The notes under the pieces: model-generated | Database searches by the model: none | The model's input: only the letters and a program-made list of their open reading frames with translations | Told to the model about the DNA's origin: nothing | Translations under genes and position numbers: made by a program | Assembly (NCBI GenBank): GCA_016793465.1 | Contig: JAEUJW010000010.1 | Location: 62,001-126,000, forward strand | Source of the DNA: Myxococcales bacterium | Lineage (GTDB): Bacteria > Myxococcota > Polyangia > Nannocystales > Nannocystaceae | Length of the DNA stretch: 64,000 bases | Direction: 5' to 3' | Shown: positions 33,259 to 43,452 of the stretch, one piece after another | Position numbering within the stretch: position 1 is the first letter of the stretch | Layout: the number at the start of each line of letters is the position of its first letter

Positions 33259-34257
33259 TCAGGGCTTCGGCAGGTCCTCGAACTTCTTGCCCGGCTTGAT
33301 CGTCGGCGCCTTCGGCTCTTCCTTCTTCGGCGTCGTCGGCTTCTTCGGCGTCGTCGGCTTCTTCGGCGTCGTCGGCTTCTTCGGCTCGGTCGGCGTCGTC
33401 GGCGTGGGGGTGGTCGGCGTCGTCGGCGTGGTCGCCGGAGGCGTGGTCGCTGGAGGCGTCGTCCCGGCCGGGGTCGTCGGGGTGCCTGCGGGCGGCGTAC
33501 CGGCCGGGGTGCCCGCGGGCGGGGTGCCTTCCGGGGTGCCGGCCGGCGGCGTGCCCGCCGGGGTGCCGGCCGGCGGCGCGGCGACCGGCGGGGTCGCGGC
33601 CGGGGTCTCGGGCGCGGGGGTCGGCTCGGCCGGCGCGGCCTCTTCGGTCGGCGCCGCCATCGTGCGTTGATACACCACGAAGCCGCCGCCGCCGACGGCG
33701 CCGAGGCCGAGCAGGACGATGAGCCAGGCCGGCACGCCGCGGCTCAGGTTGCTCTCGGCCCGCTCCGGCCGATCGCGGCCGATGTCCGGCATCGACCCGA
33801 GGCTGCCGACGAACGTGCCCTTCGGGCCGCTGCTCGGCGCGTGGCTGCCGGAGAACTCGAACACCGTGCGGTTGCCCCCGGCGAGCTCGTCGTTGCGGCC
33901 CTGCGCGGGCGGCGGCGGCACCGGAGCGGCCCCCGGATACGGCGCCTGCGGGTACGGCTGCTGCGGCGGCTGCTGCGGGTACGGCTGCTGCGGATAGGCC
34001 TGCTGCTGCGGATACGGCTGCTGCGGATACGGCTGCTGCGGATACGGCTGCTGCGGGTACGGCTGCTGCTGAGGGTACGCCTGTTGCTGCGGGTACTGCT
34101 GCTGCTGCGGGTACGGAGCCGGCGCCGCCCCGGGCAGCTGCACGGCCACCCCGATCTGCGCCGGCACGTACTGCGGACCGGCCGGAGGTGCCGCCCGCGA
34201 GGGATCGGCGCTGCTGCCGAGCGGCAACGTGGAGGACGGCGGCGGGTTCTGGTTCAC
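33259..34257 (-). CDS. low-complexity single-pass membrane protein with PYPQQ repeats
   Basis: 332 aa, GTG start with AAGGAG seven bases upstream. The N-terminal cytoplasmic half is about 15 copies of YPQQ(Q/A/P) (residues 48-110). It then holds a short segment (NRTVFEFSGSHAPSSGPKG), one membrane span (AWLIVLLGLGAVGGGGFVVY, about 180-200), and a periplasmic Pro/Ala/Gly/Thr tail with TPPAGTPAG and TPKKP repeats. No enzymatic domain is seen. The layout is like myxobacterial scaffold or FHA/TonB-like proteins, but no family is assigned. The repeats should be disordered and variable. Confidence 0.75.
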   Translation of the reverse strand: MNQNPPPSSTLPLGSSADPSRAAPPAGPQYVPAQIGVAVQLPGAAPAPYPQQQQYPQQQAYPQQQPYPQQPYPQQPYPQQPYPQQQAYPQQPYPQQPPQQPYPQAPYPGAAPVPPPPAQGRNDELAGGNRTVFEFSGSHAPSSGPKGTFVGSLGSMPDIGRDRPERAESNLSRGVPAWLIVLLGLGAVGGGGFVVYQRTMAAPTEEAAPAEPTPAPETPAATPPVAAPPAGTPAGTPPAGTPEGTPPAGTPAGTPPAGTPTTPAGTTPPATTPPATTPTTPTTPTPTTPTEPKKPTTPKKPTTPKKPTTPKKEEPKAPTIKPGKKFEDLPKP

Positions 34258-34377
34258 AGTGCGTCTCCTTCGAGGCTACCGGGCGGTCCCGGGCGTCGCC
34301 GAGTGTGCCACGACGGCGAGCGGGGGGCGAGCAATCCGCGTTCTGCGGAGGAGCGGCTCTGATACGCTCCGCCACGC

Positions 34378-35001
34378 ATGACGGGACGGCCACCGGGACG
34401 CTTCATCGTGATTGAAGGCATCGACGGCAGCGGCACCACGCTGCAAACGCGCGCCCTCGGCGAATGGCTTGCTGCCCGCGGCCACGCGGTGCTGGAGACC
34501 CGCGAGCCCTCGACCGGCGCGATCGGTGCGCTCGCCCGTCGGCGCCTCGCCGTCGACGCCGCCCCCGATCCCGCGACGCTGGCCCTCCTCTTCGCCGCGG
34601 ATCGCCTCGATCACATCGCCCGCGAGGTCGCGCCCGCCCTCGCCGCCGGGCAGGTCGTGCTGTCCGACCGATACCTGCTGTCCTCCTTCGCCTATCAAGC
34701 CCTCGACTGCGACGAGGCGTGGGTCCGCCAGATCAATCGTCAGGCCCCGCGCCCCGACCTCACGCTCGTGCTCGACGTGCCCGCCGACGTCGCCTTCGCC
34801 CGGGTCCAGCGCCGCCAGGCCGACGGCGCCGCGGTCGCCGAGCGCTTCGACGCCCTCGATCTGCAGCGCCGCCTCGCCGCCGCCTATCGCCGCCTCCACG
34901 ACGACCCTGAGCTCGGACCGATGGTCGTGGTCCCCGGCGATCGCCCGCCCGCCGAGGTGACCGCCGCCCTCGCCGAGGCGCTGCGCGCCGCCGGGCTGTA
35001 G
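34378..35001 (+). CDS. tmk: thymidylate kinase
   Basis: 207 aa, the standard length. It phosphorylates dTMP to dTDP. Recognised by FIVIEGIDGSGTTLQTRAL, VLETREPS, VLSDRYLLSSFAYQ and LDVPADVAFARVQRR. An oddity: the P-loop is GIDGSGTT, so the usual lysine (GKT) is a threonine; some bacterial Tmk proteins share this, but I cannot check here. The start ATG has no Shine-Dalgarno; TACGCT (34363-34368) lies nine bases upstream. It is the first of a run of plus-strand housekeeping genes. Confidence 0.93.
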   Translation: MTGRPPGRFIVIEGIDGSGTTLQTRALGEWLAARGHAVLETREPSTGAIGALARRRLAVDAAPDPATLALLFAADRLDHIAREVAPALAAGQVVLSDRYLLSSFAYQALDCDEAWVRQINRQAPRPDLTLVLDVPADVAFARVQRRQADGAAVAERFDALDLQRRLAAAYRRLHDDPELGPMVVVPGDRPPAEVTAALAEALRAAGL

Positions 35002-35083
35002 CCGCAAGAGCCCCGCGTGCACCTGTCCGGGGCCTCCGGACCGAGGTTGCGCGGGCGCCCCGCCGCGGACTACCATGCCCGGG

Positions 35084-35359
35084 ATGATCGAATACGCCGT
35101 CCTCTGCAAAGCCATCGAGGAGTGGAAGTCCGGACGTCCGGCCTCCCCCGTCGCCGCCACGCGCCCCGCGATCCCGACCCGCCAGGCCGCACCCGCCGAG
35201 GAGCCCGAGGAGGTCGTCGAGTACTCCGGCATGTACGAGTCCGGCGAGGCCGCCGAGGCCGTCGAGGCCGTCGAGGCCCCCGCCGAGCCGCAGGAGTCGA
35301 CCGTCATCTACCAGCTCCCCGACTACGAGAACGTCGACGTCAACGACGACGATCGGTGA
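35084..35359 (+). CDS. small acidic protein of unknown function
   Basis: 91 aa from ATG 35084; an ATG at 35075 adds three residues. MIEYAVLCKAIEEWKSG is followed by a disordered Ala/Glu/Pro/Val part (EEVVEYSGMYESGEAAEAVE) and ends YQLPDYENVDVNDDDR. No family is recognised. TACCAT (35071-35076) is seven bases before ATG 35084, which favours that start as leaderless. A dispersed palindrome begins two bases after the stop. Confidence 0.6.
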   Translation: MIEYAVLCKAIEEWKSGRPASPVAATRPAIPTRQAAPAEEPEEVVEYSGMYESGEAAEAVEAVEAPAEPQESTVIYQLPDYENVDVNDDDR

Positions 35360-35360
35360 A

Positions 35361-35386
35361 CCTGTCCGAAGGGACATGTCCCTTCG
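35361..35386. repeat. dispersed palindromic element, best intergenic copy
   Basis: CCTGTCC (35361-35367), then the perfect 20-base palindrome CGAAGGGACATGTCCCTTCG (35367-35386). It starts two bases after the stop of the small acidic gene. As a 10-bp stem it could also act as a weak terminator, but there is no T-run and no loop. Confidence 0.75.
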
Positions 35387-35557
35387 CGCCGCGACGCCCC
35401 GGCGCCGCGTGACCCGCCCGCGGTCGTCACGCGGCGATCGTCGCGTCGATCCGCCGTGCAGACGCCGTCTGGCGTCGTTTGCGCGGCCGCGCCCGCCGAA
35501 ACCTCACGGCCCGCGCCGTGGACACGTTCCGCGGGCGTCGGTATCCCTGCCTCCGCC

Positions 35558-36793
35558 ATGCCGGACAGCCAGCAACCGTTCGACGCGCCTCCGGGGCTCG
35601 ACAGCCTCGACGTCGAGAACCGCCGCGTGTTCGTCCGTGTCGACTTCAACGTCCCCCTGAAAGGCAGCGAAGTCCGCGACGACACCCGCATCAAGGCGGC
35701 CCTCCCGACCATCCGCCGCCTGCGCGAGCGCGGCGCCCGGCTGATCCTCGCCTCGCACCTCGGCCGCCCGGACGGCGCCCCCGATCCGAAGTACAGCATG
35801 GAGCCCGTCGGCGCCCGCCTGGCGGAGCTGCTCGACGCCGAGGTCCGCCTGCCCGACGAGGTCGTCGGCGACGGCGTCACCAAGCTCGTGCTCGACACCC
35901 GCGCGCAGCAGATCGTCCTGCTCGAGAACCTGCGCTTCCACCCCGGCGAGACCAAGAACGACCCGGCCTTCGCGCAGGCCCTCGCGCACCTGTGCGAGGC
36001 CTACGTCAACGACGCCTTCGGCGCCTCGCACCGCGCCCACGCGTCGGTCGTCGGCGTGCCGAAGCTGGTCGCCGCCCACGCCGCCGGCCTGCTGCTCGCC
36101 GCCGAGATCGAGGCGCTCGGCAAGATCGTCCACAAGCCCGAGCACCCGTTCGTCACCGTCATCGGCGGAGCCAAGGTGTCGGACAAGCTGCCGGTGCTGC
36201 TCGCCACCCTCGGCCGCCTGCAGGCCGGCGACAGCATCCTGATCGGCGGCGCCATGGCCAACACCTTCCTGGCCGCCCGCGGCCTCGCCGTCGGCGCCTC
36301 GCTGCACGAGCCCGACCGCGTCGGCGACTGCAAGCAGCTGCTGACCCGCGCCGAGGCCCGCGACATCCGCGTGCTGCTGCCCACCGACCTGCGCGTCGGC
36401 AAGGGCCTGCAGGCCAAGGACGCCCGCGTCGTCCAGGTCGCCACCGCCGACATCGCCGCCGACGAGATGGCCCTCGACATCGGCCCCGAGAGCGAGACCC
36501 GCTTCGCCGCGGCCGTCGGCGGCGCCAAGATGCTGTTCTGGAACGGCCCCATGGGCCTGTTCGAGAACCCCGCGTTCGCCAGCGGCACCCTCGCGGTCGC
36601 CCGCGCGGTCGCCGACTGCGGCGGCTACACGGTGGTCGGCGGCGGCGACAGCGTCGCGGCCATCCAGGACAGCGGCGTGGCCGATCGCATCGACCACATC
36701 TCGACCGGCGGCGGCGCCTCGCTCGAGATGATCGAGGGCCAGGTCCTGCCCGGCGTCGAGGTCCTGCTGCAGCACCCCCACCGGAGCGCCTGA
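35558..36793 (+). CDS. pgk: phosphoglycerate kinase
   Basis: 411 aa. Catalyses 1,3-bisphosphoglycerate + ADP to 3-phosphoglycerate + ATP. Recognised by [72 protein letters not shown] and [12 protein letters not shown] followed by [13 protein letters not shown]. All substrate and nucleotide-binding segments are intact. The ATG at 35558 begins [14 protein letters not shown]; the frame upstream is non-coding in pattern. tpiA follows after two bases. The gap gene is not in this window. Confidence 0.97.
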   Translation: MPDSQQPFDAPPGLDSLDVENRRVFVRVDFNVPLKGSEVRDDTRIKAALPTIRRLRERGARLILASHLGRPDGAPDPKYSMEPVGARLAELLDAEVRLPDEVVGDGVTKLVLDTRAQQIVLLENLRFHPGETKNDPAFAQALAHLCEAYVNDAFGASHRAHASVVGVPKLVAAHAAGLLLAAEIEALGKIVHKPEHPFVTVIGGAKVSDKLPVLLATLGRLQAGDSILIGGAMANTFLAARGLAVGASLHEPDRVGDCKQLLTRAEARDIRVLLPTDLRVGKGLQAKDARVVQVATADIAADEMALDIGPESETRFAAAVGGAKMLFWNGPMGLFENPAFASGTLAVARAVADCGGYTVVGGGDSVAAIQDSGVADRIDHISTGGGASLEMIEGQVLPGVEVLLQHPHRSA

Positions 36794-36795
36794 GC

Positions 36796-37575
36796 ATGGC
36801 ACGCATCCGCTGGGCGATCGGCAACTGGAAGCAGAACCTGCTGCGGGGCGCCGCCGAGGAGCTCGCCACCGGCATCGTCGGCGAGCTGCCCGAGGCCGTG
36901 CTCGACGGCAGCAAGCACGTGAAGGTCGGCATCGCGCCGACCTTCGTGGCCCTCGACGCCGTGCGCCCGTGGGTCCGCCCCCAGGGCCCGCTGTTCCTGT
37001 TCGGCCAGAACGTGGCCGCCCAGGAGGAGGGCGCCTTCACCGGCGAAGTCGGCCCCGGCATGTTGCTCGACATCGGCGCCCACGGCGCGCTCGTCGGCCA
37101 CTCCGAGCGCCGGGCCCACTTCCACGAGACCGACGAGCTGATCGCCCGCAAGGTCGCGGCGGCCCTCGAGGCCGGCCTGCGGGTGGTGCTGTGCGTCGGC
37201 GAGGGGCTCCAAATCCGCGAGGCCGGCAACCACGAAAGCTTCGTGATCTCGCAGCTCTCGGCCGCACTTTCGAACCTCGCACCCGAGCTCGTCACCGACC
37301 GCCTGATCCTCGCCTACGAGCCGGTCTGGGCCATCGGCACCGGCAAGACCGCCACCCCTCGCGACGCCAGCGCGATGCACAGGAAGATCCGGGCCTGGAT
37401 GGAGCAACGCTTCGCCGCCGCCGGCGCCGACAGATCCATCCTCTACGGTGGTAGCGTGAAGCCCAACAACGCCGCGGCCCTCATGGCCGCCGGCGACATC
37501 GACGGCTTCCTCATCGGCGGCGCCTCCCTCGAGGCCGAGGCATTCCTGCAGATCGTCCGCCTCGTGATCCCCTAA
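36796..37575 (+). CDS. tpiA: triosephosphate isomerase
   Basis: 259 aa. Interconverts glyceraldehyde-3-phosphate and dihydroxyacetone phosphate. Recognised by IGNWKQNL (Lys in the NxK motif), LVGHSERRAHFHE (catalytic His), AYEPVWAIGTGKTATP (catalytic Glu and loop 6), YGGSVKPNN and GFLIGGASLEAEAF. It follows pgk with a two-base gap and precedes secG, the order seen in many bacteria. Confidence 0.97.
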   Translation: MARIRWAIGNWKQNLLRGAAEELATGIVGELPEAVLDGSKHVKVGIAPTFVALDAVRPWVRPQGPLFLFGQNVAAQEEGAFTGEVGPGMLLDIGAHGALVGHSERRAHFHETDELIARKVAAALEAGLRVVLCVGEGLQIREAGNHESFVISQLSAALSNLAPELVTDRLILAYEPVWAIGTGKTATPRDASAMHRKIRAWMEQRFAAAGADRSILYGGSVKPNNAAALMAAGDIDGFLIGGASLEAEAFLQIVRLVIP

Positions 37576-37596
37576 ACTACCGCCCGCGGCACCCGC

Positions 37597-38261
37597 ATGT
37601 TCGACATCCTCGTCACCATCATCACCGTCTTCTACGTGATCGTCTGCATCCTGATGGTCCTGATCATCCTGTTGCAGGCCGGCCGCGGCGGCATGGGCAC
37701 GGCCCTCGGCGGTGGCGCCTCGCAGAGCGTGTTCGGCGGCGGCGGCAGCTCCGACGTGCTGGCGAAGATCACCCAGGGCTGCGCCGGCAGCTTCATGGTG
37801 TTCGCGATGTTCCTCGCCTACGCCAGCGCCCACTCCGGCTCCGACCGCCTGCAACAAAAGAGCGAGGAGGCCAACGCCGAGGAGCGCGCCGCCGGCGACA
37901 ACGAGGTCGTCGACTACGAGCAGATCGGCCCCAACCCGCTCCCGCTGCCGTCCAAGCGCGACGCCAAGGCCGCCGCCCCGGTCACGCCGGCCGCCCCGCC
38001 GACCCCGGCCGAGCCCGCGGCCGACGCCCCGGCCGACGCCGTCGATCCCGCCGCCCCTGCCGACGCGCCGCCACCCGACGCAGCCCCGCCGGCCGAGCCG
38101 ACCGACACCAAACCCGCCGACGCCGAGCCCGTCGAGGCCAAGCCCGAGACCAAGACGGAGCCCAAGAAGCCGCGCACCCGGCCGGCCAAGCCCCCCGTCG
38201 CCGCCGAGCCCGCCGCCGAGCCCGCCGCCGAGCCCCCCCCGGCCGAGCCCGCCCCCGCCCC

Positions 38262-38265
<4 letters not shown>
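37597..38265 (+). CDS. secG: SecG translocase subunit with long C-terminal tail
   Basis: 222 aa; ordinary SecG is 70-110. The N-terminal 75 residues are SecG: TM1 VTIITVFYVIVCILMVLIILL, the hallmark LLQAGRGGMGTALGGGASQSVFG, and TM2 GSFMVFAMFLAYAS. The remaining 145 residues are a disordered Ala/Pro/Glu/Asp/Lys tail (PAEPAADAPADAVDPAAP, ETKTEPKKPRTRP). The core stabilises SecYE. The function of the tail is unknown. The stop overlaps the dapF start (ATGA at 38262), which couples an export subunit to a lysine/peptidoglycan gene. Confidence 0.92.
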
Positions 38266-39047
<782 letters not shown>

Positions 39048-39051
39048 CCCC

Positions 39052-39079
39052 CGGGACATGTCCCGAGCGACATGTCCCG
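39052..39079. repeat. two tandem copies of the GGGACATGTCCC palindrome
   Basis: CGGGACATGTCCCG (39052-39065) is a perfect 14-base palindrome. A second core, GACATGTC, follows at 39069-39076 and continues CCG. They lie between convergent dapF and the membrane-protein gene. They belong to the same family as the copies at 5277 and 35361. Confidence 0.7.
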
Positions 39080-39104
39080 AGCGCCAGCCGCGACGCGCCG
39101 CCGA

Positions 39105-39773
39105 TCAGAAGCGCAGCGTGAACCCGGCGGTGTTGGTGCCGAACGCGGTGCGGCCGGTGTACGGCGCCAGCGTGACCGGCTGCCCGCGCTTCCACGCGTT
39201 GTACTTGCCGAGGCGGATGCCGCCGACGACCGCGAGCGGGATGCCGACGCCGAGCCCGATGATGCCGAAGGTCAGCACGATGCCGCCCGCGAGCGAACCG
39301 ACGCCGCTGGTCACCTGCCCCTCGGTCCCGCCGACCGCGTCGCCGACCTGCCGCGAGAGCGCGATGACGTAGGCGCCGTAGATGGTGAACGGCAGACCGA
39401 CAGCCGCCGCGACCACCGATCCGGTGATGAGCATGCCGATCCCGCGCGGCGGCTCGGGCTGCGGCGGGCCGTACCCCGGCGGCGGCGGGCCGTAGTACCC
39501 CGGCGGCGGCGGACCGGGCGGCGGCGCGGCAGCAGGCGCGGCGTTCGGATCGGCGGGCGCCGCCTCGGGCGCCGCCTCCGGGTCCTGCAGCGTGACGAGG
39601 CCTCGCAGCTTCATGCCCGTGGTCATCGGCGCCAGCGGTGCCCGCAGCTGGAACGCCGCGTCGGCCACGGATCCGTCGGCCAGCGCGGGCACCGGCGCCA
39701 GCGCGACGATCGCGGTCAGGGGTAACGAGAGCATCGCCGTGGCGGCGCGACGCGGGATCGACGAACGGTTCAT
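39105..39773 (-). CDS. secreted/membrane protein with Pro-Gly linker and two membrane spans
   Basis: 222 aa. Signal peptide [19 protein letters not shown]... ending ALADG. A Pro/Gly/Tyr linker ([16 protein letters not shown]) is followed by two hydrophobic spans ([20 protein letters not shown] and [20 protein letters not shown]) and a C-terminal strand ending FTLRF. No domain is recognised; similar two-span proteins are common in myxobacterial envelopes. GGAGG six bases before the ATG at 39773 decides the start over an upstream in-frame one. Confidence 0.75.
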   Translation of the reverse strand: MNRSSIPRRAATAMLSLPLTAIVALAPVPALADGSVADAAFQLRAPLAPMTTGMKLRGLVTLQDPEAAPEAAPADPNAAPAAAPPPGPPPPGYYGPPPPGYGPPQPEPPRGIGMLITGSVVAAAVGLPFTIYGAYVIALSRQVGDAVGGTEGQVTSGVGSLAGGIVLTFGIIGLGVGIPLAVVGGIRLGKYNAWKRGQPVTLAPYTGRTAFGTNTAGFTLRF

Positions 39774-39901
39774 GCAGGTCCTCCGCGCCCAGTGTATCCC
39801 GGCCGACCCCATCGTCGCAGCCTCGACGCGGGCGGACGTGCGCGGTCCTCCGCCGCGCCGGCGGCCCGATCGGGCCGCCGTCTTTGTTACCCTGGAGGAC
39901 C

Positions 39902-40579
39902 ATGATCGACCTCTACACGGCCGCCACGCCCAACGGACACAAGATCTCGATCGCCCTCGAGGAGCTGGGGCTCGCGTACACGGTGCACGCGCTGAGCCTC
40001 ACCGCCGGCGACCAGAAGACGCCGGCGTTCCTCGCCATCAACCCCAACGGCCGCATCCCCGCGATCGTCGACCGCGACCACGACGACTTCGCGGTGTTCG
40101 AATCCGGCGCCATCCTCATCTACCTGGCCGAGAAGACCGGCAAACTGCTGCCCGCCGACGTCAAGGGCCGCTCGCGCGTGCTGCAGTGGCTGATGCTCCA
40201 GATGAGCGGCGTCGGCCCGATGTTCGGCCAGGCCAACGTGTTCTTCCGCTACGCCCCCGAGAAGCTGCCGTGGGCGATCGGCCGCTACCAGCGCGAGGGC
40301 CGCCGCCTGCTCGAGGTCCTCGACCGCCAGCTCGCCGGATCCGAGTACCTCGCGGGCGACTACTCGATCGCCGACATCGCCACCTGGCCGTGGACCCGCG
40401 GCGCCGACTGGGCCGGCATCGACACCGGCGGCCTGCCGCACCTCGAGCGCTGGAGCGCGGCCGTCGCCGCCCGCCCCGCGGTGCTCCGCGGCAAGGACAT
40501 CCCCCCGTCGCCGCTCGCCGCCCCCGACGCCGACCGCGAGCAGTTCGCCCGCAACGTGCGCGACACCGTGCTCGTCTGA
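39902..40579 (+). CDS. glutathione S-transferase, YfcG/YghU-like
   Basis: 225 aa. N-terminal thioredoxin-like domain: [31 protein letters not shown] (cis-Pro), [15 protein letters not shown]. The TPNGHK start, with Asn and no catalytic Tyr, is typical of Nu-class GSTs (YfcG, YghU), which show disulfide-bond reductase activity toward small disulfides. The C-terminal domain includes [21 protein letters not shown] five to eight bases before the ATG supports the start; TACCCT just before it may be the -10. Confidence 0.93.
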   Translation: MIDLYTAATPNGHKISIALEELGLAYTVHALSLTAGDQKTPAFLAINPNGRIPAIVDRDHDDFAVFESGAILIYLAEKTGKLLPADVKGRSRVLQWLMLQMSGVGPMFGQANVFFRYAPEKLPWAIGRYQREGRRLLEVLDRQLAGSEYLAGDYSIADIATWPWTRGADWAGIDTGGLPHLERWSAAVAARPAVLRGKDIPPSPLAAPDADREQFARNVRDTVLV

Positions 40580-40693
40580 CCTTCGAGACAGGTCCGGCGC
40601 GCGGGCGCGGCGGGTGACGCGGCCCCCGGCGACAGCCCGCGAGAACTGCCCTACCCTCGCTGAAGCCGCAGCGCGCCTCGATCGGAGCCCCGG

Positions 40694-41548
40694 ATGACCG
40701 CCAACGCCACGCCCCCCAGCCCCCCGGAAGTCCAGGCCCTGCTCGCCGAGCTGTCCGCCCTGCGCGAGCGCAACCACCTGCTCGAGGCGGTCGTCGCCCA
40801 CTCGGCGGCCATCATCTTCGCCAAGGACGTCGAGGGCCGGCTGATCCTCGCCAACGACGCCTACGCCGCGGTGTTCCCCCACATCGCGGCCAGCGGCATG
40901 CTCGGCAAGACCGACGCCGAGATCTTCGGCGAGGCCGCGGCCGTGGCCGTGCGTCAGAACGACCGCCGCGTGTGCGAGGGCGGCGTGCCGATCGAGGTCG
41001 AGGAGCTGATCCCCCAGGCCGACGGCGTGCACGCCTACCTCTCGATCAAGTTCCCGCTGTTCGACCGCGACGGCGCCGTCACCGGCGTCGCCGGCATCGC
41101 CACCGACATCACCGAGCGCAAGCGCGTCGAGGACGAACGCACCCGGCTGCAGCAGCAGATCATCGACGTCCAGCGGGCCACCCTCAGCGAGCTCTCGACC
41201 CCGATCGTGCCGCTCGCCGACGGCGTGATCGCCATGCCGCTGGTCGGCGCCGTCGACAGCGAGCGCGCGCGCCAGATCATGTCCGCCCTGCTCGACGGCC
41301 TGGCCGTCAGCCGGGCCCACACCGCCATCCTCGACATCACCGGCGTGCGCGCGGTCGACAGCCACGTCGCCGGCGCGCTGCTGCAGGCCGCCCGCGCGGC
41401 CCGCCTGCTCGGCGCCCGCGTGATCGTCACCGGCATCCGCCCCGACGTCGCCCAGGCCCTCGTCGGCCTCGACACCGACTGGACCGGCATCGACACCCTC
41501 GCCAACCTGCAGGCCGGCGTCGCCCTCGCCCTCGCCCGCCCGCGCTGA
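40694..41548 (+). CDS. PAS-STAS signalling protein (RsbR-like)
   Basis: 284 aa. A short coiled start (LLAELSALRERNHLLEAVV) precedes a PAS domain (about 35-150: HSAAIIFAKDVEGRLILAND, ending GVAGIATDITERKRVEDE). A linker helix leads to a STAS domain (about 170-280) with the RsbR-type signature ILDITGVRAVDSHVAGALLQAA. The Ser after Asp is at the position phosphorylated in anti-anti-sigma proteins. It probably senses a ligand or redox change through PAS and acts in a stressosome-like partner-switching pathway. No kinase or sigma factor is adjacent. Confidence 0.87.
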   Translation: MTANATPPSPPEVQALLAELSALRERNHLLEAVVAHSAAIIFAKDVEGRLILANDAYAAVFPHIAASGMLGKTDAEIFGEAAAVAVRQNDRRVCEGGVPIEVEELIPQADGVHAYLSIKFPLFDRDGAVTGVAGIATDITERKRVEDERTRLQQQIIDVQRATLSELSTPIVPLADGVIAMPLVGAVDSERARQIMSALLDGLAVSRAHTAILDITGVRAVDSHVAGALLQAARAARLLGARVIVTGIRPDVAQALVGLDTDWTGIDTLANLQAGVALALARPR

Positions 41549-41652
41549 CGGGCTCGACCGCCCGTGCGGGCGCCGTCCCCCGCGTATCCTCGCGGGCGCA
41601 GCGCTCGGGTCACGCTTCCTCGCGCGCGAGACGTCGCCGAGAGTGGACGGCG

Positions 41653-43452
41653 ATGACGACCTCCGCGGCTGGCAGCGCGCGCGCGTGGGCCCTGCTCGTC
41701 GGACTCGCGGCCTGCGGCGACGCCGGCGGCGGCGACGAGGCGACCGGCGACGCGACGACCCCCGACACCCCGACCGACGCGGCCCCGACCGGCGACGCCT
41801 CGCTGCCGACCGGCGGCGACACCGACCAGGCCGGCACGACCGAGGCCCCGCCCCCGCTCGGCCCCTGCGAGCAGGCCCACCCCGGCGACCAGGTCGTGCG
41901 CCGCCTCAGCAACTCCGAGTTCAACGCGACGATCCAGGACCTGTTCGGCGCCGGCGTGGTCCACTCGCCCGCCGCCCTGCTCCCCTACGAGGGCGACGGC
42001 AACGGCTTCACCAACGACACCGCGCTGCTGACGGTCTCGTGGCAGCACGTGCAGCAGTACCTCGCGACCTCGGAGGCGATCGCCGCCGACGTGATCGCCG
42101 CGCTGCCCGCCCTGCTGCCCTGCGCCGCGACAGCGGGCGTCGACCCGATCGCCGACCGCGCCTGCGCCGGCGGCTTCATCGACGGCCACGGCCCCCGCGC
42201 CTACCGCCGCCCGCTCGTCGCCGGCGAGCGCGACGCCCTGCTGCTCGCCTACGACGACGCGATCGCGGCCGGAGAAGGCTTCAGCGGCGGCGTCGCCCGC
42301 GTGATCACGCAGGCGCTGCAGTCGCCCGCGTTCCTCTACCGCGTCGAGCTCGGCGCCGGCCCGTTCGACGACGTCGCCGATCGGCTGACCCCGCACGAGA
42401 CCGCCGCCCGCCTGTCGTACCTGCTGTGGGGCTCGATGCCCGACGACGAGCTGTTCGCCGCCGCCGCCGCGGACGCCCTCGCCACCCCCGACGAGATCGC
42501 CGCCCAGGCCGAGCGCATGCTGGGCGACCCGCGGGCCCGTCGCCGCGTCCGCCAGCTCCACCGCGAGTGGCTGCGCCTCGGCGCCGTCGTCGACGTCCAG
42601 CGCGACGCCGCCGTGTTCCCCGGCTTCGACGCCCTGAAGTGGATGCTCGTCGCCCAGGCCGAGCGCTTCGCCGAGTCGATCGTGTTCGACGATCCGGACG
42701 GCGACGTGCGGGCCCTGCTCACCTCCGCGAAGACGCTGCTCAACGCCGACCTCGCGCCGCTCTACGGCGTCGACCCGGCCGCGGCCGGCCTCTCGCCCGA
42801 GGACGGCGACCCCGCCACCGACGAGTTCGAGGCCGTCGACCTCGACCCCACCCAGCGCGCGGGCATCCTGACCCACGCCGCGATCCTCGGCGCGCTCGCC
42901 AAGCCGACCGCGCCCGCGCCGGTGCTGCGCGGCAAGTACGTGCTCGAGCACCTGCTGTGCTTCATGCCGCCGCCGCCGCCGCCCGACGTGGTCATGCAGC
43001 CGCCCGACGGCGCGCTCGGCAACACCACGCGCGAGCGCTGGGCCGCCCTCACCGAGGCCGAGGGCTCGCAGTGCGCCGCCTGCCACGCCATCATCAACGG
43101 CCCCGGCCACGCGTTCGGCCACTACAGCGCGGTCGGCCAGTGGATGCCCGACGAGGGCGGCTTCCCCATCGACCCCGCCGCCGGCTTCGTCGGCCTGCCG
43201 ATCGCCGGCGAGTTCGCCGACGCCGTCGACATGATGGACCAGCTCGCCGCCTCGCCGGCCGTGCGCGCCTGCGTGCTCGACCACTGGTTCCGCTTCGCCT
43301 ACGGCCGCCGCCCGCAGGGCGACCAGGACGCCTGCACGATCGACGAGCTCGACGCGCGCTTCACCGCCTCCGACGGCGACCTGCGCGACCTGCTGATCGC
43401 CATGACCCAGACCGACGCGTTCCGCCGGCGCCCGAACGGAGGCAGCCCATGA
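41653..43452 (+). CDS. DUF1592/DUF1588-type lipoprotein (planctomycete-cytochrome-like)
   Basis: 599 aa. Lipobox ALLVGLAAC. After an acidic/Thr linker come the DUF1587/1595/1592/1588/1585 blocks: VVRRLSNSEFNATIQDLFG, AYRRPLVAGERDALL, ALQSPAFLYRVELG, TPHETAARLSYLLWGSMPDDEL, LNADLAPLYGVD, QRAGILTHAAILGALAKP, and the C-type CAACHAIINGPGHAFGHY. The CxxCH indicates one covalent heme. These families are frequent in Planctomycetes and myxobacteria; the substrate is unknown. The stop overlaps the next start (ATGA), coupling it to its usual DUF1552 partner. Confidence 0.9.
   Translation: MTTSAAGSARAWALLVGLAACGDAGGGDEATGDATTPDTPTDAAPTGDASLPTGGDTDQAGTTEAPPPLGPCEQAHPGDQVVRRLSNSEFNATIQDLFGAGVVHSPAALLPYEGDGNGFTNDTALLTVSWQHVQQYLATSEAIAADVIAALPALLPCAATAGVDPIADRACAGGFIDGHGPRAYRRPLVAGERDALLLAYDDAIAAGEGFSGGVARVITQALQSPAFLYRVELGAGPFDDVADRLTPHETAARLSYLLWGSMPDDELFAAAAADALATPDEIAAQAERMLGDPRARRRVRQLHREWLRLGAVVDVQRDAAVFPGFDALKWMLVAQAERFAESIVFDDPDGDVRALLTSAKTLLNADLAPLYGVDPAAAGLSPEDGDPATDEFEAVDLDPTQRAGILTHAAILGALAKPTAPAPVLRGKYVLEHLLCFMPPPPPPDVVMQPPDGALGNTTRERWAALTEAEGSQCAACHAIINGPGHAFGHYSAVGQWMPDEGGFPIDPAAGFVGLPIAGEFADAVDMMDQLAASPAVRACVLDHWFRFAYGRRPQGDQDACTIDELDARFTASDGDLRDLLIAMTQTDAFRRRPNGGSP

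Noticed and set aside
35361..35386. Intrinsic terminator for the small acidic gene
   Set aside because: The palindrome has no loop and no T-run, and the same sequence occurs inside coding regions, so it is better treated as a dispersed repeat.
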